Positions 34,889 to 44,900 of a stretch of DNA of 63,964 nt are shown one piece after another. The position numbers and the translations under genes were made by a program. Positions within the stretch are counted from its first letter, which is position 1. Every line of letters begins with the position of its first letter. Below the pieces are notes generated by a model. It did no database searches, had not been told where the DNA came from, and was given only the letters and a program-made list of their open reading frames with translations. Origin of the DNA: Lentisphaerota bacterium. GTDB lineage: Bacteria; Verrucomicrobiota; Lentisphaeria; Oligosphaerales; JABHEG01. The stretch spans positions 1 through 63,964 of the forward strand of contig JABHEG010000046.1 in the NCBI GenBank assembly GCA_018676675.1, written 5' to 3'.

Positions 34889-37800
34889 ATGGGAACGGAA
34901 CAGGAACGGATCTCCACCAGAACGCGACTCGTCGCCTCCGTCTCCGGGCGGTCGCCGGCTTTCCACGTGCTCTGGTCTCTTGCCTGCGCTGCCTTGTTCA
35001 GCCTGAGAGGGAGGGCTGAGCCGACCACTCGATTGGTCGATGACTTTGAGGGAGCGGATCTGGCTCCCTGGCAGATCAGCTTCTCGCCTGAGTACTACCA
35101 GGGCGGGGCGGGGCGTGATGGCCTGTCTATTGTCGATGATCCCGAACGCGGCAAGGTCCTTGCCTGCCGTTTTTCTTTTGACGGTACCGGGAAAGGCGGT
35201 CCGATCTTCGTGACCCGGAAGCTCGATCCGAATCCGCCGCGTCTTGATGTCCAAGCCGTTCGTTTCTGGGCCAAACTCAGTGCCCCCATCGTGCACCCGG
35301 AGAAGGGCTTTCTGCTGCGTCTGCGCACGAGCGATACTCAACATGACAACTGGCAGATTCAGGAGATTCTCGGACGCCCTTTCCCGGTTGGGGAGTGGGT
35401 ACAGGTCGAGGTGCCTACGGTTTTCGGAAACGGGGTTCGGAATATCTGGGGTTCCGTGTTTGGTTCCATCCGGCAGATGACGTTCAGGCTGGACGATGAG
35501 GAAGGGCGGAAGGGAGATGCCGTCCTACTCATTGACGGTATAGAAATGGATCTGCGGGAGGCATTGGCGGAGGGCGATTTCATTCCTAAGCCGTCTCCAC
35601 GGCCGGTGAACGAGCACCCCCGCGTCCTGCTCATCACACACCGGGCAGCCGGACACTACGGGGTGGAAGAAGCCATTGCTGCCGTAGCTCCCGACGCAAC
35701 GGTTGACACCTTCCACTACCGCGGTCTCCATTTCGAGATGTTCGGCTTCCCGGAGTCGCGCGAAGGCGTCCTGGCCTATGATGCGGTCATTATGCTCAAC
35801 GTTGATCCATTCATCATGACGTCTGCGCAGTGTTGCTGGCTCGCCGATGCCGTGCACTCCGGCACGCGTCTGTTGCTTTTCGGGGGAAGCGTTACCCTCA
35901 ACGACGCCAGGACTTTCCGAGGGCCTCTGCGCGAGTTGCTACCGGTAACGTTCGAGTCGGGCGCCAAGCCCTTCCGGGCGAATGCCGTGCCTGACCCCGG
36001 TGAGCTCCATGCCCTCAATCTCGGGCTGGACCCAACGGGGCTTGGGCGGGTTGGGCGGATGCAGCCTCTGAGTGTCAAGCCCGGGGCGACTGTTCCCTGG
36101 TCGGCTGGAGGTAAACCGCTGGTGATCGTCGGGGAAGCCGGAAGCGGTCGCGTGACGGTTGTCAACGCGATGGCAGCTGCGGGCGGCAAGGGACGGGGAG
36201 GACTCTTCACCTCGACACTATCCGACGATTTCATGCGTTCGCTTGCCCGCTGGTCTTTGCAACGAATGCCGGAACACCCGATCACGGCGCTGCGGATTCC
36301 GCGGGAAGTGTCACCTGGTGGGGCGGTGGAGATCTCACTCACCGCTCCGGGGGCGGTGGCGGGCGATGTTGAAGTGTGGCTGGAAGACCGCGTTGCCGTG
36401 CCTGTGAAGGCGCTAGCCGATGGGCGGTTTGAGGCGACGTGTCCCCTACCTGGAGTATCCGCGGGGGAGACACACGTGCCCTTCCGGGTAGTGCGCCGTG
36501 AGGGGAAGACGATCTCCGACTGGCGGGATCTCGACGTGGCTCTGAAAGAGCCCCTTCGCGTGGACGTTGCCTGGGAGCGTTGTCGCTACACGTTTGCTCC
36601 GGGAACACCGGTTGCGCTGACGGCATCGGTGCGTGCGGAAGGCCTTGCGAGGGTCGAAGCCGGATCACGCACCAGCGTGACCCTCGTCGACGGCTGGCCG
36701 GTCACCATCGACAGCTTTGCCGATGTCTGGGTGAAACGCGACGGGGTTGTCTATCACAACCAGGCACCGGCAGCTGATGTGCAGGTGGAATCCCGCAGTG
36801 GCGTGTGCCCCAGCTGGTTGGTCACGGGCGTCCTCAAGGCTGCGCGTCCTGGAGAGGGAACACAGCTTGGAGAGGATGGGCGTGTCGCCCGTTGCCGTCG
36901 GGAGATAGCGACCTGCCGCGACGGAGCGGTCGAGATCCGTGGGACGTACACGTTCGTCACTGACGTCGATGTCCATCGCATGCCACTGACCCTCACGTTC
37001 CCGACTGATGCCTATGCGGGACTGCCCTTCACGGTCGAGCAGGACGGGGTGTCGCAGAACGCCATCCTGCCTGCGGGCGCAACCAAGGGCAGCCTGTTTG
37101 ACGGGAACGACTGCGATCTCCGCATTGAGACGCCGTCCGGGCCGGTCCGGGTCGAGGTGCTCACGCCTGATCTTCGTGTGTGGTTGCGGGACTTGAGGCA
37201 GTACAAGATGCCGTACTTCCGGCTTGAGATAGAGCCTCCGTGTGGGGAGCAGCACATGAAAAGCGGGGCGAGCTACGAGATAGCCATCCGGGTCTCCAGC
37301 CCCGGAAAAGGGGAAGCGACGCCTCCTGCCAATGGAGAGATCAACCTGACTGCGGTGATCGAGGATCCGGACACCCGGTACAGGTGGGAAGTCCCCGTGG
37401 TGGATGCTCAGCCGGGACGGACTCGGTTCGCGGGGGAGCTCCCCGAGTTGGCGTCGGGAGAGTATGTGCTTCAGGTTGTCGCCCGGGTCGGTGATCGCAC
37501 CGTTTCACGAGCCGAGGAGCGTTGCTTTGTGGTCGATCCACTCGTTCGGGACGGTTTCTTCCCCATCATGTCGTTAATCGGCATTCAGGGCGACGGGCAC
37601 TGGCTGGACGAGCCCGGGATAAGGGGGCGAGTTGACGATCTCGTGGATCACGGTTTCAACACGCTGGCTTCTACCGGCCCTACGACGTTCTTCACGAGTC
37701 CCCCAAGAGACAACGGTCGGCGTCTCAAGGGGTACGCGGAGAGCTACGCCCAGCAGGCCGGGGCGGCGGTGTTCTTTGAGTACACCAACTTCACTACATA

Positions 37801-39667
37801 CCGCAGGAAGAAGCCGCTCACGCCGTGTCCATTCTCGGCTGATGTCGTTCCTGCCGTTCGGCGGAAGCTGACCGATCGCATTGATGTCGGTCGTCGCACG
37901 CCGCGCCTCTTGACCGCAAAGGTCGTGGATGAGCCCACTGTGTCGCTCAAGCTGCTTGACCAATGTGAGCATTGCATGAGCGCCTTCCGCGAGCGCTACG
38001 GGCATGACCTGCCGGCGGATGTCGACCCGGAGACGCCTTACCTGCGCTGGGCCTTGGCAGATTTCATGGGCACTGCCCTGAGCAAAGTGTTCGAGGCCGG
38101 AGCGACTGTGATGGAGGAGGAGAAGCCCCCATTCGATCTGCTGCTCACGTACATGGCGACGGGGCTGGGATACCAGAGCCCGCTAAAGCATCAGCAGGAT
38201 GCCTTGCGTTGGAGTCGACACGTGAAGTGGGCTGATTTCGACATCTATCCCTACTTCTATCCAAAGTCACAGCGTGTCCGGATGGTGCAAGCTGGTTTCG
38301 GGATGGCGGCAATGCGTGACATTGGGCGTGCCCACAACATTCCCTGGGGGTTCTATGTTGAGCTCGACGATCGCAACTGGCCGTTCCAGAAGAACCCCAA
38401 AGAGGCCAGCGCTGAGTGTGCATTCACCGCAGTGGCCAATGGTGCTGGCTATCTGAACACTTTCATCCACCGATTGGTCGGGACGGGGACCCAGGCTCGC
38501 CCCGAGCGCTGGGATGCGGCCGGGAAGGCGCTGCGGCTGATTCGGCGTTGTGGTCCGATGTTGACTGAGATGCCGGCTGTGCGTGCGAACGTGGCCGTTT
38601 ACTTCCCTGATGCGCAGGAATCGATAGCGAACGGCTACGACCAGCCGGATTACACCTTCGCTTTTCTGAAAGCGGGCTTCGGCGACACTGACATTCACAG
38701 GGAGCGCGTCATCCTGGAGAATGGGACCGTTCCATACACGGGGTTGGTGATGTTGCGGACCGAATATCTGCACGCTGACGCTGTCCCGATTCTGCAGCGC
38801 TGGTTGGGAAGCGGAGGTGTACTCATCACCGACGAACTGCCCACGCGGACGCATCGGGACGAACCGATCGAGTGGGGAATCCCTGCAGACTTGACCGTGG
38901 TCGCCCCTGTGCAGGACGGAGGCATTGGCTTCTCAGTGACACCGGTGGGGCAGGGGAGGGTGATCATGTTGGCGGAGGACATTGAGAAGCGTTTGGGGAC
39001 GCTGGCTGAAAGCAAGGGTTCGTCTGTGGCGGAACTGCGGCATCTTCGGGCTGCCTTGCGGGACATCCTCGATACCTGTCTGTCCCCGAATGTGCGGGTG
39101 GACTACGTCGGCAGCGGCTCGTCAGTGGACACGGTCGAAGCCGGGCTGCGCGGTGGTCCGGACGGAGCCGTTCTCGTCGTGGTGAACCATCGTCCCGAGG
39201 CCATGGACGTCGCCGTGACTCTCAACCGCTCTTCTCTGCGATGGTTCGTGGATATGGCGAGTTGGGATAGAGTCGAGGTTGCGCTGGCCGGTGATGATTC
39301 TCTCGTGCTGAACCTGACCGTTCCCGGGCGTTGGGGCCGTGTCCTCGCCGGCTACGGACTACGCCCCACGGGCATTGTTCTTGAGTTGGCCGACCGTCGA
39401 CTTCGCCCCGGTGAGAACGTCGAGTATCGCGTACGGGCCAAGGGCGGCTTCCGCAAGGTGGCTTCCGGTGGTGTTCTGATCGAGACCACGGTGATCGGGC
39501 CGGACGGCGTGAGGATAGCGCGGCTTGGCGGAAAGTGCGCCCCGCTTGACGGCATGGCTCAACTTGGGGGGAGCATACCGCTCAACGCCAAGCCCGGTCG
39601 GTACGAGGTGTTGGCGACCCTGCCGCAGACGGGCGACAAGCGGCGGAAAACGTTTACTGTAGAGTAG
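34889..39667 (+). CDS. Giant secreted GH-like protein with GATase/trimerisation-like domains
   Basis: This roughly 1592-residue protein starts at ATG 34889, with a late signal segment (HVLWSLACAALFSL). About 45-220 is a carbohydrate-binding-like beta-sandwich (LVDDFEGADLAPWQ). About 244-345 is a GATase/ThuA-like Rossmann fold (RVLLITHRAAGHYG, YDAVIMLNVDPF). Beta-sandwich modules follow, then a TIM-barrel-like region (about 890-1205; FFPIMSLIGIQGDGHW, KVVDEPTVSLKLLDQCEHC, WADFDIYPYFYPKS) and a trimerisation-like segment (about 1235-1320; SGGVLITDELPT). VVDEP may hold the acid/base residue of a GH42-like site, but this is inference. The substrate is unknown. Confidence 0.78.
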   Translation: MGTEQERISTRTRLVASVSGRSPAFHVLWSLACAALFSLRGRAEPTTRLVDDFEGADLAPWQISFSPEYYQGGAGRDGLSIVDDPERGKVLACRFSFDGTGKGGPIFVTRKLDPNPPRLDVQAVRFWAKLSAPIVHPEKGFLLRLRTSDTQHDNWQIQEILGRPFPVGEWVQVEVPTVFGNGVRNIWGSVFGSIRQMTFRLDDEEGRKGDAVLLIDGIEMDLREALAEGDFIPKPSPRPVNEHPRVLLITHRAAGHYGVEEAIAAVAPDATVDTFHYRGLHFEMFGFPESREGVLAYDAVIMLNVDPFIMTSAQCCWLADAVHSGTRLLLFGGSVTLNDARTFRGPLRELLPVTFESGAKPFRANAVPDPGELHALNLGLDPTGLGRVGRMQPLSVKPGATVPWSAGGKPLVIVGEAGSGRVTVVNAMAAAGGKGRGGLFTSTLSDDFMRSLARWSLQRMPEHPITALRIPREVSPGGAVEISLTAPGAVAGDVEVWLEDRVAVPVKALADGRFEATCPLPGVSAGETHVPFRVVRREGKTISDWRDLDVALKEPLRVDVAWERCRYTFAPGTPVALTASVRAEGLARVEAGSRTSVTLVDGWPVTIDSFADVWVKRDGVVYHNQAPAADVQVESRSGVCPSWLVTGVLKAARPGEGTQLGEDGRVARCRREIATCRDGAVEIRGTYTFVTDVDVHRMPLTLTFPTDAYAGLPFTVEQDGVSQNAILPAGATKGSLFDGNDCDLRIETPSGPVRVEVLTPDLRVWLRDLRQYKMPYFRLEIEPPCGEQHMKSGASYEIAIRVSSPGKGEATPPANGEINLTAVIEDPDTRYRWEVPVVDAQPGRTRFAGELPELASGEYVLQVVARVGDRTVSRAEERCFVVDPLVRDGFFPIMSLIGIQGDGHWLDEPGIRGRVDDLVDHGFNTLASTGPTTFFTSPPRDNGRRLKGYAESYAQQAGAAVFFEYTNFTTYRRKKPLTPCPFSADVVPAVRRKLTDRIDVGRRTPRLLTAKVVDEPTVSLKLLDQCEHCMSAFRERYGHDLPADVDPETPYLRWALADFMGTALSKVFEAGATVMEEEKPPFDLLLTYMATGLGYQSPLKHQQDALRWSRHVKWADFDIYPYFYPKSQRVRMVQAGFGMAAMRDIGRAHNIPWGFYVELDDRNWPFQKNPKEASAECAFTAVANGAGYLNTFIHRLVGTGTQARPERWDAAGKALRLIRRCGPMLTEMPAVRANVAVYFPDAQESIANGYDQPDYTFAFLKAGFGDTDIHRERVILENGTVPYTGLVMLRTEYLHADAVPILQRWLGSGGVLITDELPTRTHRDEPIEWGIPADLTVVAPVQDGGIGFSVTPVGQGRVIMLAEDIEKRLGTLAESKGSSVAELRHLRAALRDILDTCLSPNVRVDYVGSGSSVDTVEAGLRGGPDGAVLVVVNHRPEAMDVAVTLNRSSLRWFVDMASWDRVEVALAGDDSLVLNLTVPGRWGRVLAGYGLRPTGIVLELADRRLRPGENVEYRVRAKGGFRKVASGGVLIETTVIGPDGVRIARLGGKCAPLDGMAQLGGSIPLNAKPGRYEVLATLPQTGDKRRKTFTVE

Positions 39668-39779
39668 TAGAACGTGGTTACTGGTCCCACAACAAAGGAA
39701 GGCTTGACAGGCGACACCTTACCCCCGACCTCCAACCGAAACTGAGACGGTGCACAGCGCACCGGAAGGGAATCGTACG

Positions 39780-39893
39780 ATGGGCGACAAGAAAGGTAAG
39801 AAGGACAAGGCCAAAGCACAGAAGCAGAAGGGTGTTAAGCAGGCGAAGGCCGCTAAGAAGAAGCAGGATAAGCTCCCGCCGCGAAACGTCTAG
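39780..39893 (+). CDS. 37-residue lysine-rich small protein
   Basis: A short ORF begins MGDKKGKKDKAKAQKQKG and ends KLPPRNV. Sixteen of its 37 residues are Lys or Arg. GGAAGGG lies nine bases upstream of the ATG. Very small MGDK-starting basic proteins of this type are widespread in PVC-related genomes and remain uncharacterised; an RNA- or DNA-associated role is a guess from charge. It sits alone between the giant GH-like gene and the isomerase gene. TTGACA at 39704-39709 could be a -35, with no clear -10. Confidence 0.7.
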   Translation: MGDKKGKKDKAKAQKQKGVKQAKAAKKKQDKLPPRNV

Positions 39894-39976
39894 CCCCGAA
39901 CCCATCCGGCCTCCTTCTACGGGTCTTTTCTGTGGCCCGGAGAAGGGGGCGCCGGAGCTCCCGGAAAGGCGCGTTG

Positions 39977-40792
39977 ATGAAGCCCGCGATCTGTGCCACA
40001 TTTGACTACGCGATTCCTTTTGACCAAATGATCGCGATGATCCGAACGGCAGGATTTGAGGTCGTGTCCTTCGGTGGCAACCCCCGGCACTCGGGCTACC
40101 TGACCGCAGGGGGGCGCGCTGAGATCCGGAAACTGCTCGAGCAGAACGATATGGAGATCGATTCCATTCATGCTCCGTTTCCGGAGGGGGACCGGCTGTT
40201 CTCGGCCGACGAGTCAGAGCGCCTGGAGTCCATTCGTCAATGCCAGGCCGCTATGGATGCCGCTGCAGAGCTCAATGGCAGGATCGTGGTCATTCACCTG
40301 ATTCAGCCGTACGGCATACCGCAAGGCGAGGTTCGGGATCGAATGGTCGACCAGGGGCGTCGAAGCGTGGGTGCATTGGCGACGTACGCGGCCGACCGCG
40401 GGGTGAAACTGGCTCTGGAGAACGGCCAGAGACGAGAGTACGATCGGATACTGATAGACTTCCTGGCTGAGTTCGATGGCGACCACGTCGGGTTCTGCTA
40501 CGATTCTGGTCATGAGAATGTTCAGGGAACGTGTTTTGCCCTTCTCGAACAGCTTGCTCACCGACTCCTGACCTTTCACATCCACGACAACAGCGGCTCT
40601 GATACCCACGTGTTGCCTTTTGAGGGAACGATTGACTGGGGACGGTTCAGGGAGGTCCTGCAGAGACTTCACTATTCTGGCAACCTGCTTCTGGAAGTAG
40701 ATGTGAAGAACTCCCAGTTCAAGGACCATGCCTCCTTCCTGGCGCAGGCCAGAAAATGCTCTGAGATGCTCACTCATGGGCCGGTCCCATAG
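39977..40792 (+). CDS. Sugar phosphate isomerase/epimerase family (xylose-isomerase-like TIM barrel)
   Basis: This 271-residue cytosolic protein starts at ATG 39977 (MKPAICATFDYAIPF). It shows the AP-endonuclease-2/xylose-isomerase-like barrel: IDSIHAPFP, VIHLIQPYG, VKLALENGQRR (metal-binding Glu), GFCYDSGHENV (Asp/His ligands), LLTFHIHDNSGSDTHVLPFEGTIDW (His ligands) and NLLLEVDVK (Glu). All expected divalent-metal ligands appear intact, so it is likely an active sugar isomerase or epimerase; the sugar is unknown. It precedes the kelch-like gene by 64 bp. Confidence 0.9.
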   Translation: MKPAICATFDYAIPFDQMIAMIRTAGFEVVSFGGNPRHSGYLTAGGRAEIRKLLEQNDMEIDSIHAPFPEGDRLFSADESERLESIRQCQAAMDAAAELNGRIVVIHLIQPYGIPQGEVRDRMVDQGRRSVGALATYAADRGVKLALENGQRREYDRILIDFLAEFDGDHVGFCYDSGHENVQGTCFALLEQLAHRLLTFHIHDNSGSDTHVLPFEGTIDWGRFREVLQRLHYSGNLLLEVDVKNSQFKDHASFLAQARKCSEMLTHGPVP

Positions 40793-40856
40793 GACGGGGG
40801 GGAGCCCAAAGGCAGACTGAATGCTGGGGGCAACAGATTATGCGGGAGTATTTGTG

Positions 40857-41855
40857 ATGACCACGGCGCGGGATGTCAGCCAGGGAAACGCAGCGGACTG
40901 GGTCAAGGTGACTGACCAGGCAGGTTGGCAGCCGCGTGATTCCCAGGGCGAGGTCGCTTACGGCGACCGGCTGTGGATTCTTGGGGGATGGTTCAACTCG
41001 TACCAACCGTGTCCGCGTGACGTGTGGAGTTCGGCTGACGGCGTGTCATGGACACGCGTGCGGGAGGTCGCTCCGTGGAAACACGGTGACCTGCCCATGA
41101 GTCTCGTGTTCGACGACAAAATGTGGTTCATGGGGGGCTGGTACAACGGGCGGCTCCCCGGCCACTCAGCCGGCAACGAGGTCTGGTGGTCCACGGACGG
41201 GGCCGAATGGCACCAGGCCACCGCTTCCGCCGGTTGGACGCCGCGACTGGCGGCAGGGGCAGTGGTCTTTGACGATCGAATGTGGATACTCGGAGGCACC
41301 GAGAACTACTTCTTCGGGGATCGGGACAGCCTTCGGAACGATGTGTGGTACTCCTCCGACGGCACGAACTGGACGTTGGCGACAGCCGACGCGGGGTGGG
41401 CGCCCCGTGCCTACCATCAGGCCGTTGCCCACAATGGCAGAATCTGGGTTCTTGGAGGTGGAAACTACCTCCCGGAGAACGAGTTTCGGAACGATGTGTG
41501 GTGTTCGGAGGATGGGGTCAACTGGGAACAGGTCACAGAGGCAGCTTCATGGGGGGCGCGCCTGTGGTTCTCATCGGTGATCTACCGGGATCGGATGTGG
41601 GTACTTGGCGGCTGGGCTGAGGAAACCGACAACTTCGGTGACGTTTGGTATTCAGAGGATGGAGAGGGCTGGAAGCAGTTGCGGTCCGACGTGATCTGGA
41701 AAGCGCGCCACGAGCACTCCGCGTTTGTCTTTCAAGACAGGATCTGGGTTGCCGGCGGTCACGCCCGTCCGCTGAACAGTGAGGTCTGGTCGCTCTATCT
41801 TCCGGAGGATTGGTCTGAGGCTGAGCGGGCGTCCTCTGCGAAGCCTCGGCAGTGA
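40857..41855 (+). CDS. Kelch-like six-bladed propeller protein
   Basis: This 332-residue protein has no signal peptide. Six repeats share the plan R(L/M/I)W(I/F/V)(L/M)GG then DVW-S-DG-W (for example DRLWILGGW, NEVWWSTDGAEW, DRMWVLGGW, DVWYSEDGEGW). ATG 40857 with GGGAG eight bases upstream is preferred to ATG 40821. Kelch propellers bind proteins or sugars; some bacterial examples process sialic acid (NanM), but the catalytic residues of that family are not evident. It follows the sugar isomerase gene, so a sugar-related role is inferred. Confidence 0.82.
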   Translation: MTTARDVSQGNAADWVKVTDQAGWQPRDSQGEVAYGDRLWILGGWFNSYQPCPRDVWSSADGVSWTRVREVAPWKHGDLPMSLVFDDKMWFMGGWYNGRLPGHSAGNEVWWSTDGAEWHQATASAGWTPRLAAGAVVFDDRMWILGGTENYFFGDRDSLRNDVWYSSDGTNWTLATADAGWAPRAYHQAVAHNGRIWVLGGGNYLPENEFRNDVWCSEDGVNWEQVTEAASWGARLWFSSVIYRDRMWVLGGWAEETDNFGDVWYSEDGEGWKQLRSDVIWKARHEHSAFVFQDRIWVAGGHARPLNSEVWSLYLPEDWSEAERASSAKPRQ

Positions 41856-41912
41856 TGTAAGAGAGAGTGATCGAGGCCTGCTCAATTTGTTGGGCCAATC
41901 TGTGGGTGCGGG

Positions 41913-44900
41913 ATGCTCGAACTGCGCAAATGCGATCTGCCCAAGGCCTTGCTTGCGGGACTCGGTGGCCTCGTGTGTGGGCTGCTCTTCCTGGCTCCGG
42001 AGATTGCGGGCGCAGGTTCTGTGGTCAATCCATCTGCTGAGGACATTGTGGGAGGGAAACCTGTCGGTTGGGGGCTCTACCGCGGGAAAGGGAAAGCACG
42101 CTTGTGCTCTTCAGAGGATGCCCGTTCCGGGCAAGCGAGTGCGTGCCTTGTGGCTGAGGAGTTCGGGGAGTGGCGCGGGCGCCGTTTCCTCAACTGTGGT
42201 CTCGTCCTGGGAAGCCCTGATGGATACAATGGAGTCGAGGCTTACCCAACCCAAGGGGGACGGGTGTACCAAGTGAGTTTCTGGATGAAGGGGGATGTCC
42301 CATGGGTGAAGGCCCAGACCGTGTGTTGGAGGCATGAGGAAGCGACAGCACAGGACCGGAAACAGGTGACCGTGTTGCCCGGGAAGCTGGCGCCCACTGG
42401 GGAGTGGCGACGCTATTCGGGTAGCTTTGTCGCTCCGGCTGGTGCCAGGCGATTTGCCCTGAAGTGGCAGGTTGCGGGGTTCGCAGAGGAGGGGATGGCG
42501 CTGGGAACGTTGCTGGTGGACGATGTGGAGGTGATTGAGATGGGGAATCAGAAGGCCGCTGTCGCACAGCGCATTCGCTTCCCGGAGAAGGCGCATGTGT
42601 CGCTGTTCGGAAAGCCCATCGCCGAGATCAAGGCTCTCTTTCAGAAAGGCAATGAGAACATTGTGCAGGCTGTCGAGGGACAGCTCGCCGCGGCTGAACG
42701 GTGGGTCATGAAGGATGATGCCTGGTACCTGGAGCGCACCGGGAAGCACACTCCTCTGGGCATGTGGACCGTGGCGTGTCCGTTCCATCCTGAGCGCGTG
42801 CGGGATTTCAGTAAGGACAATTTCTCCTGGCACATCGATGATCCGTGGCACCTCGTCTGTGAGCTCTGCAGGGCCGAAGGCCGTGAACTGTTCCGGTACC
42901 CGAACGAGCGTTACCCCGACGATGGAACCGGCTGCTACCCGAGTGATGCGACATGGCGGGCCGACCACGACGCTGCATGGACCCGGGAACATGGTGGCAT
43001 TCCACATGACCACTGGGATGGGAAGGCGCATGGATACAACTCGCGCGGCTACTGCTACTTCTTCATCGGCAAGTGTTCACACGAGACGATGACGTTCATG
43101 GCCAAGTCGGTGCTTCCGCAGCTGGCTGCTGCCTATGTCCTGGCCAAGGAAATTGAGGGGGCGGACGCGCGCGGTTCGGCTCAGTACGCCCGCAAGGTCA
43201 AAGTGGCGATGCTGGGGCTGGCCCGAGCTCATTTGGGCGACGCGTATCTGGCTGAGGTCAGCAAGCTCAGTCTCGAGCAGTTCGATGACGTGGTGGCGCG
43301 TTTCCATGGCGAGGCAGTGAGTACGGATGGGCAGCACAGATTCCCGGGGTACGTCCCCTACGATCTGTTCGACGGCGTGCGTGGCGACCCCAAGCATCCG
43401 GCCAACCGCCGTACCGACGTCTACGGGGACGGCTCCCACCGTGGTGACACCTACGCTCGGGGCTGGCTCCGATCCTACGCGTTCATCCGTGACTCCTTCA
43501 CGGAAGAGGAGGACATTGTCCGCCGGATGGTGGAGCGCCTTCTCGTTTCGGCGGAAGGGGATGAAGAGGCGTTGCGTCGTTCGCGGAGGAAGGGGCGTGG
43601 ATCCGTGAAACCGGGGAAGCTTGAGTTGGCGATCGAGCCGTACGCAATGAGCGTCGGCTCATCGAACAATCTCGGGGGGCGTGAGCTGGCGAATCAGTTC
43701 GATCTCGGCGTATTGCTGGGCGACACGGACATCGTTGACGCGGTCACCGAGAACGTACGTCTATATTTGCGTAACTACTTCAATGGGGACGGTCTCGGAT
43801 GTGAAACCAGCCCTGCTTACACGAACTGCGCCTGGAGTTCCATGTCGCAGATCTTCTCGAGGATCCATGGCTACAAGGGGCACTACGGAAAGGACCACCC
43901 CTGGTGGGATTCGGAGCTTGGTGGATTGAACCACTACCGGGACATCGCGCTCCGAGAGGCAGTGGCCAAGTTCGCGTTCTGTCTGTTTCCTGATGGTACG
44001 GCGATTCCCTGGATGGATTCGCACGTTGGCGCCAAACCCGCCGAGGCACCCATTGAACGTGCGCTCAACGAGGGAGACGGATTGCCGAAGGCGTTTGGTG
44101 AGTTCTATGAGTTGACTACGGACCGGGGAGGCGTGTCTGCCCGCGTTCGGCTTGACCGCCTTCCGTCGTGTTTGCTGCATGAGTCCCGGAAAGCGATCCT
44201 GCGGAGCGGCAGGGGGGGCGAGAGGGCATTGTTGTCCATGGACTACGCCCCAAACACGGGACACTGGCATCCCGCACCGATGGATCTGGTGCTCTACGCC
44301 AAGGGGCACGAACTGGCATCTGATCTGGGCTATTTCGGGGCCATGCACTGGCTGACCAAAGACTGGATTCGTACCTGTGAGGCGCACAACACCTGCATCA
44401 TCCGGAATGCGTCCGGGAATCATGCGTTCATGCATGACGTTCAGGGCGAACTCCGCACCTTGTTCGTGGCTGACGGATCTGTGTCGGCCGTCGAGATCTG
44501 TGAGCGCGACCCCGCCGACCTCGCACATATCCCGGGTGCAGACCCGTTCTATCAGCGTACGTGCGTGATGGTGCGTGTGCCGACAGGGAGCCAGGGGAAT
44601 GAGCACTATGTGTTGGATATCGTGCGTGTTCGTGGGGGGGCTTGGCACGACTACTATCTGCATGCCCAGGGGCGTCACTGTGTGGTTGACGGACTCACCC
44701 TGGAGACGCTTCCGCCAGGGGTCAGTCTTCAGGAGGCCAGTGGATTTTCCTCTACTGAGGAGCGCCCGACTGGCGCCGGTTTGATCCGTAAGCTGGAAGC
44801 GGCTGAGACCGACCGGGCGCTCCAAGTGACGTGGCGTGATGTGCCTGACTTCAGGGGCGACGCGCCAACGGTTGACACCGGTGTCGGTCTACGTCTGACC

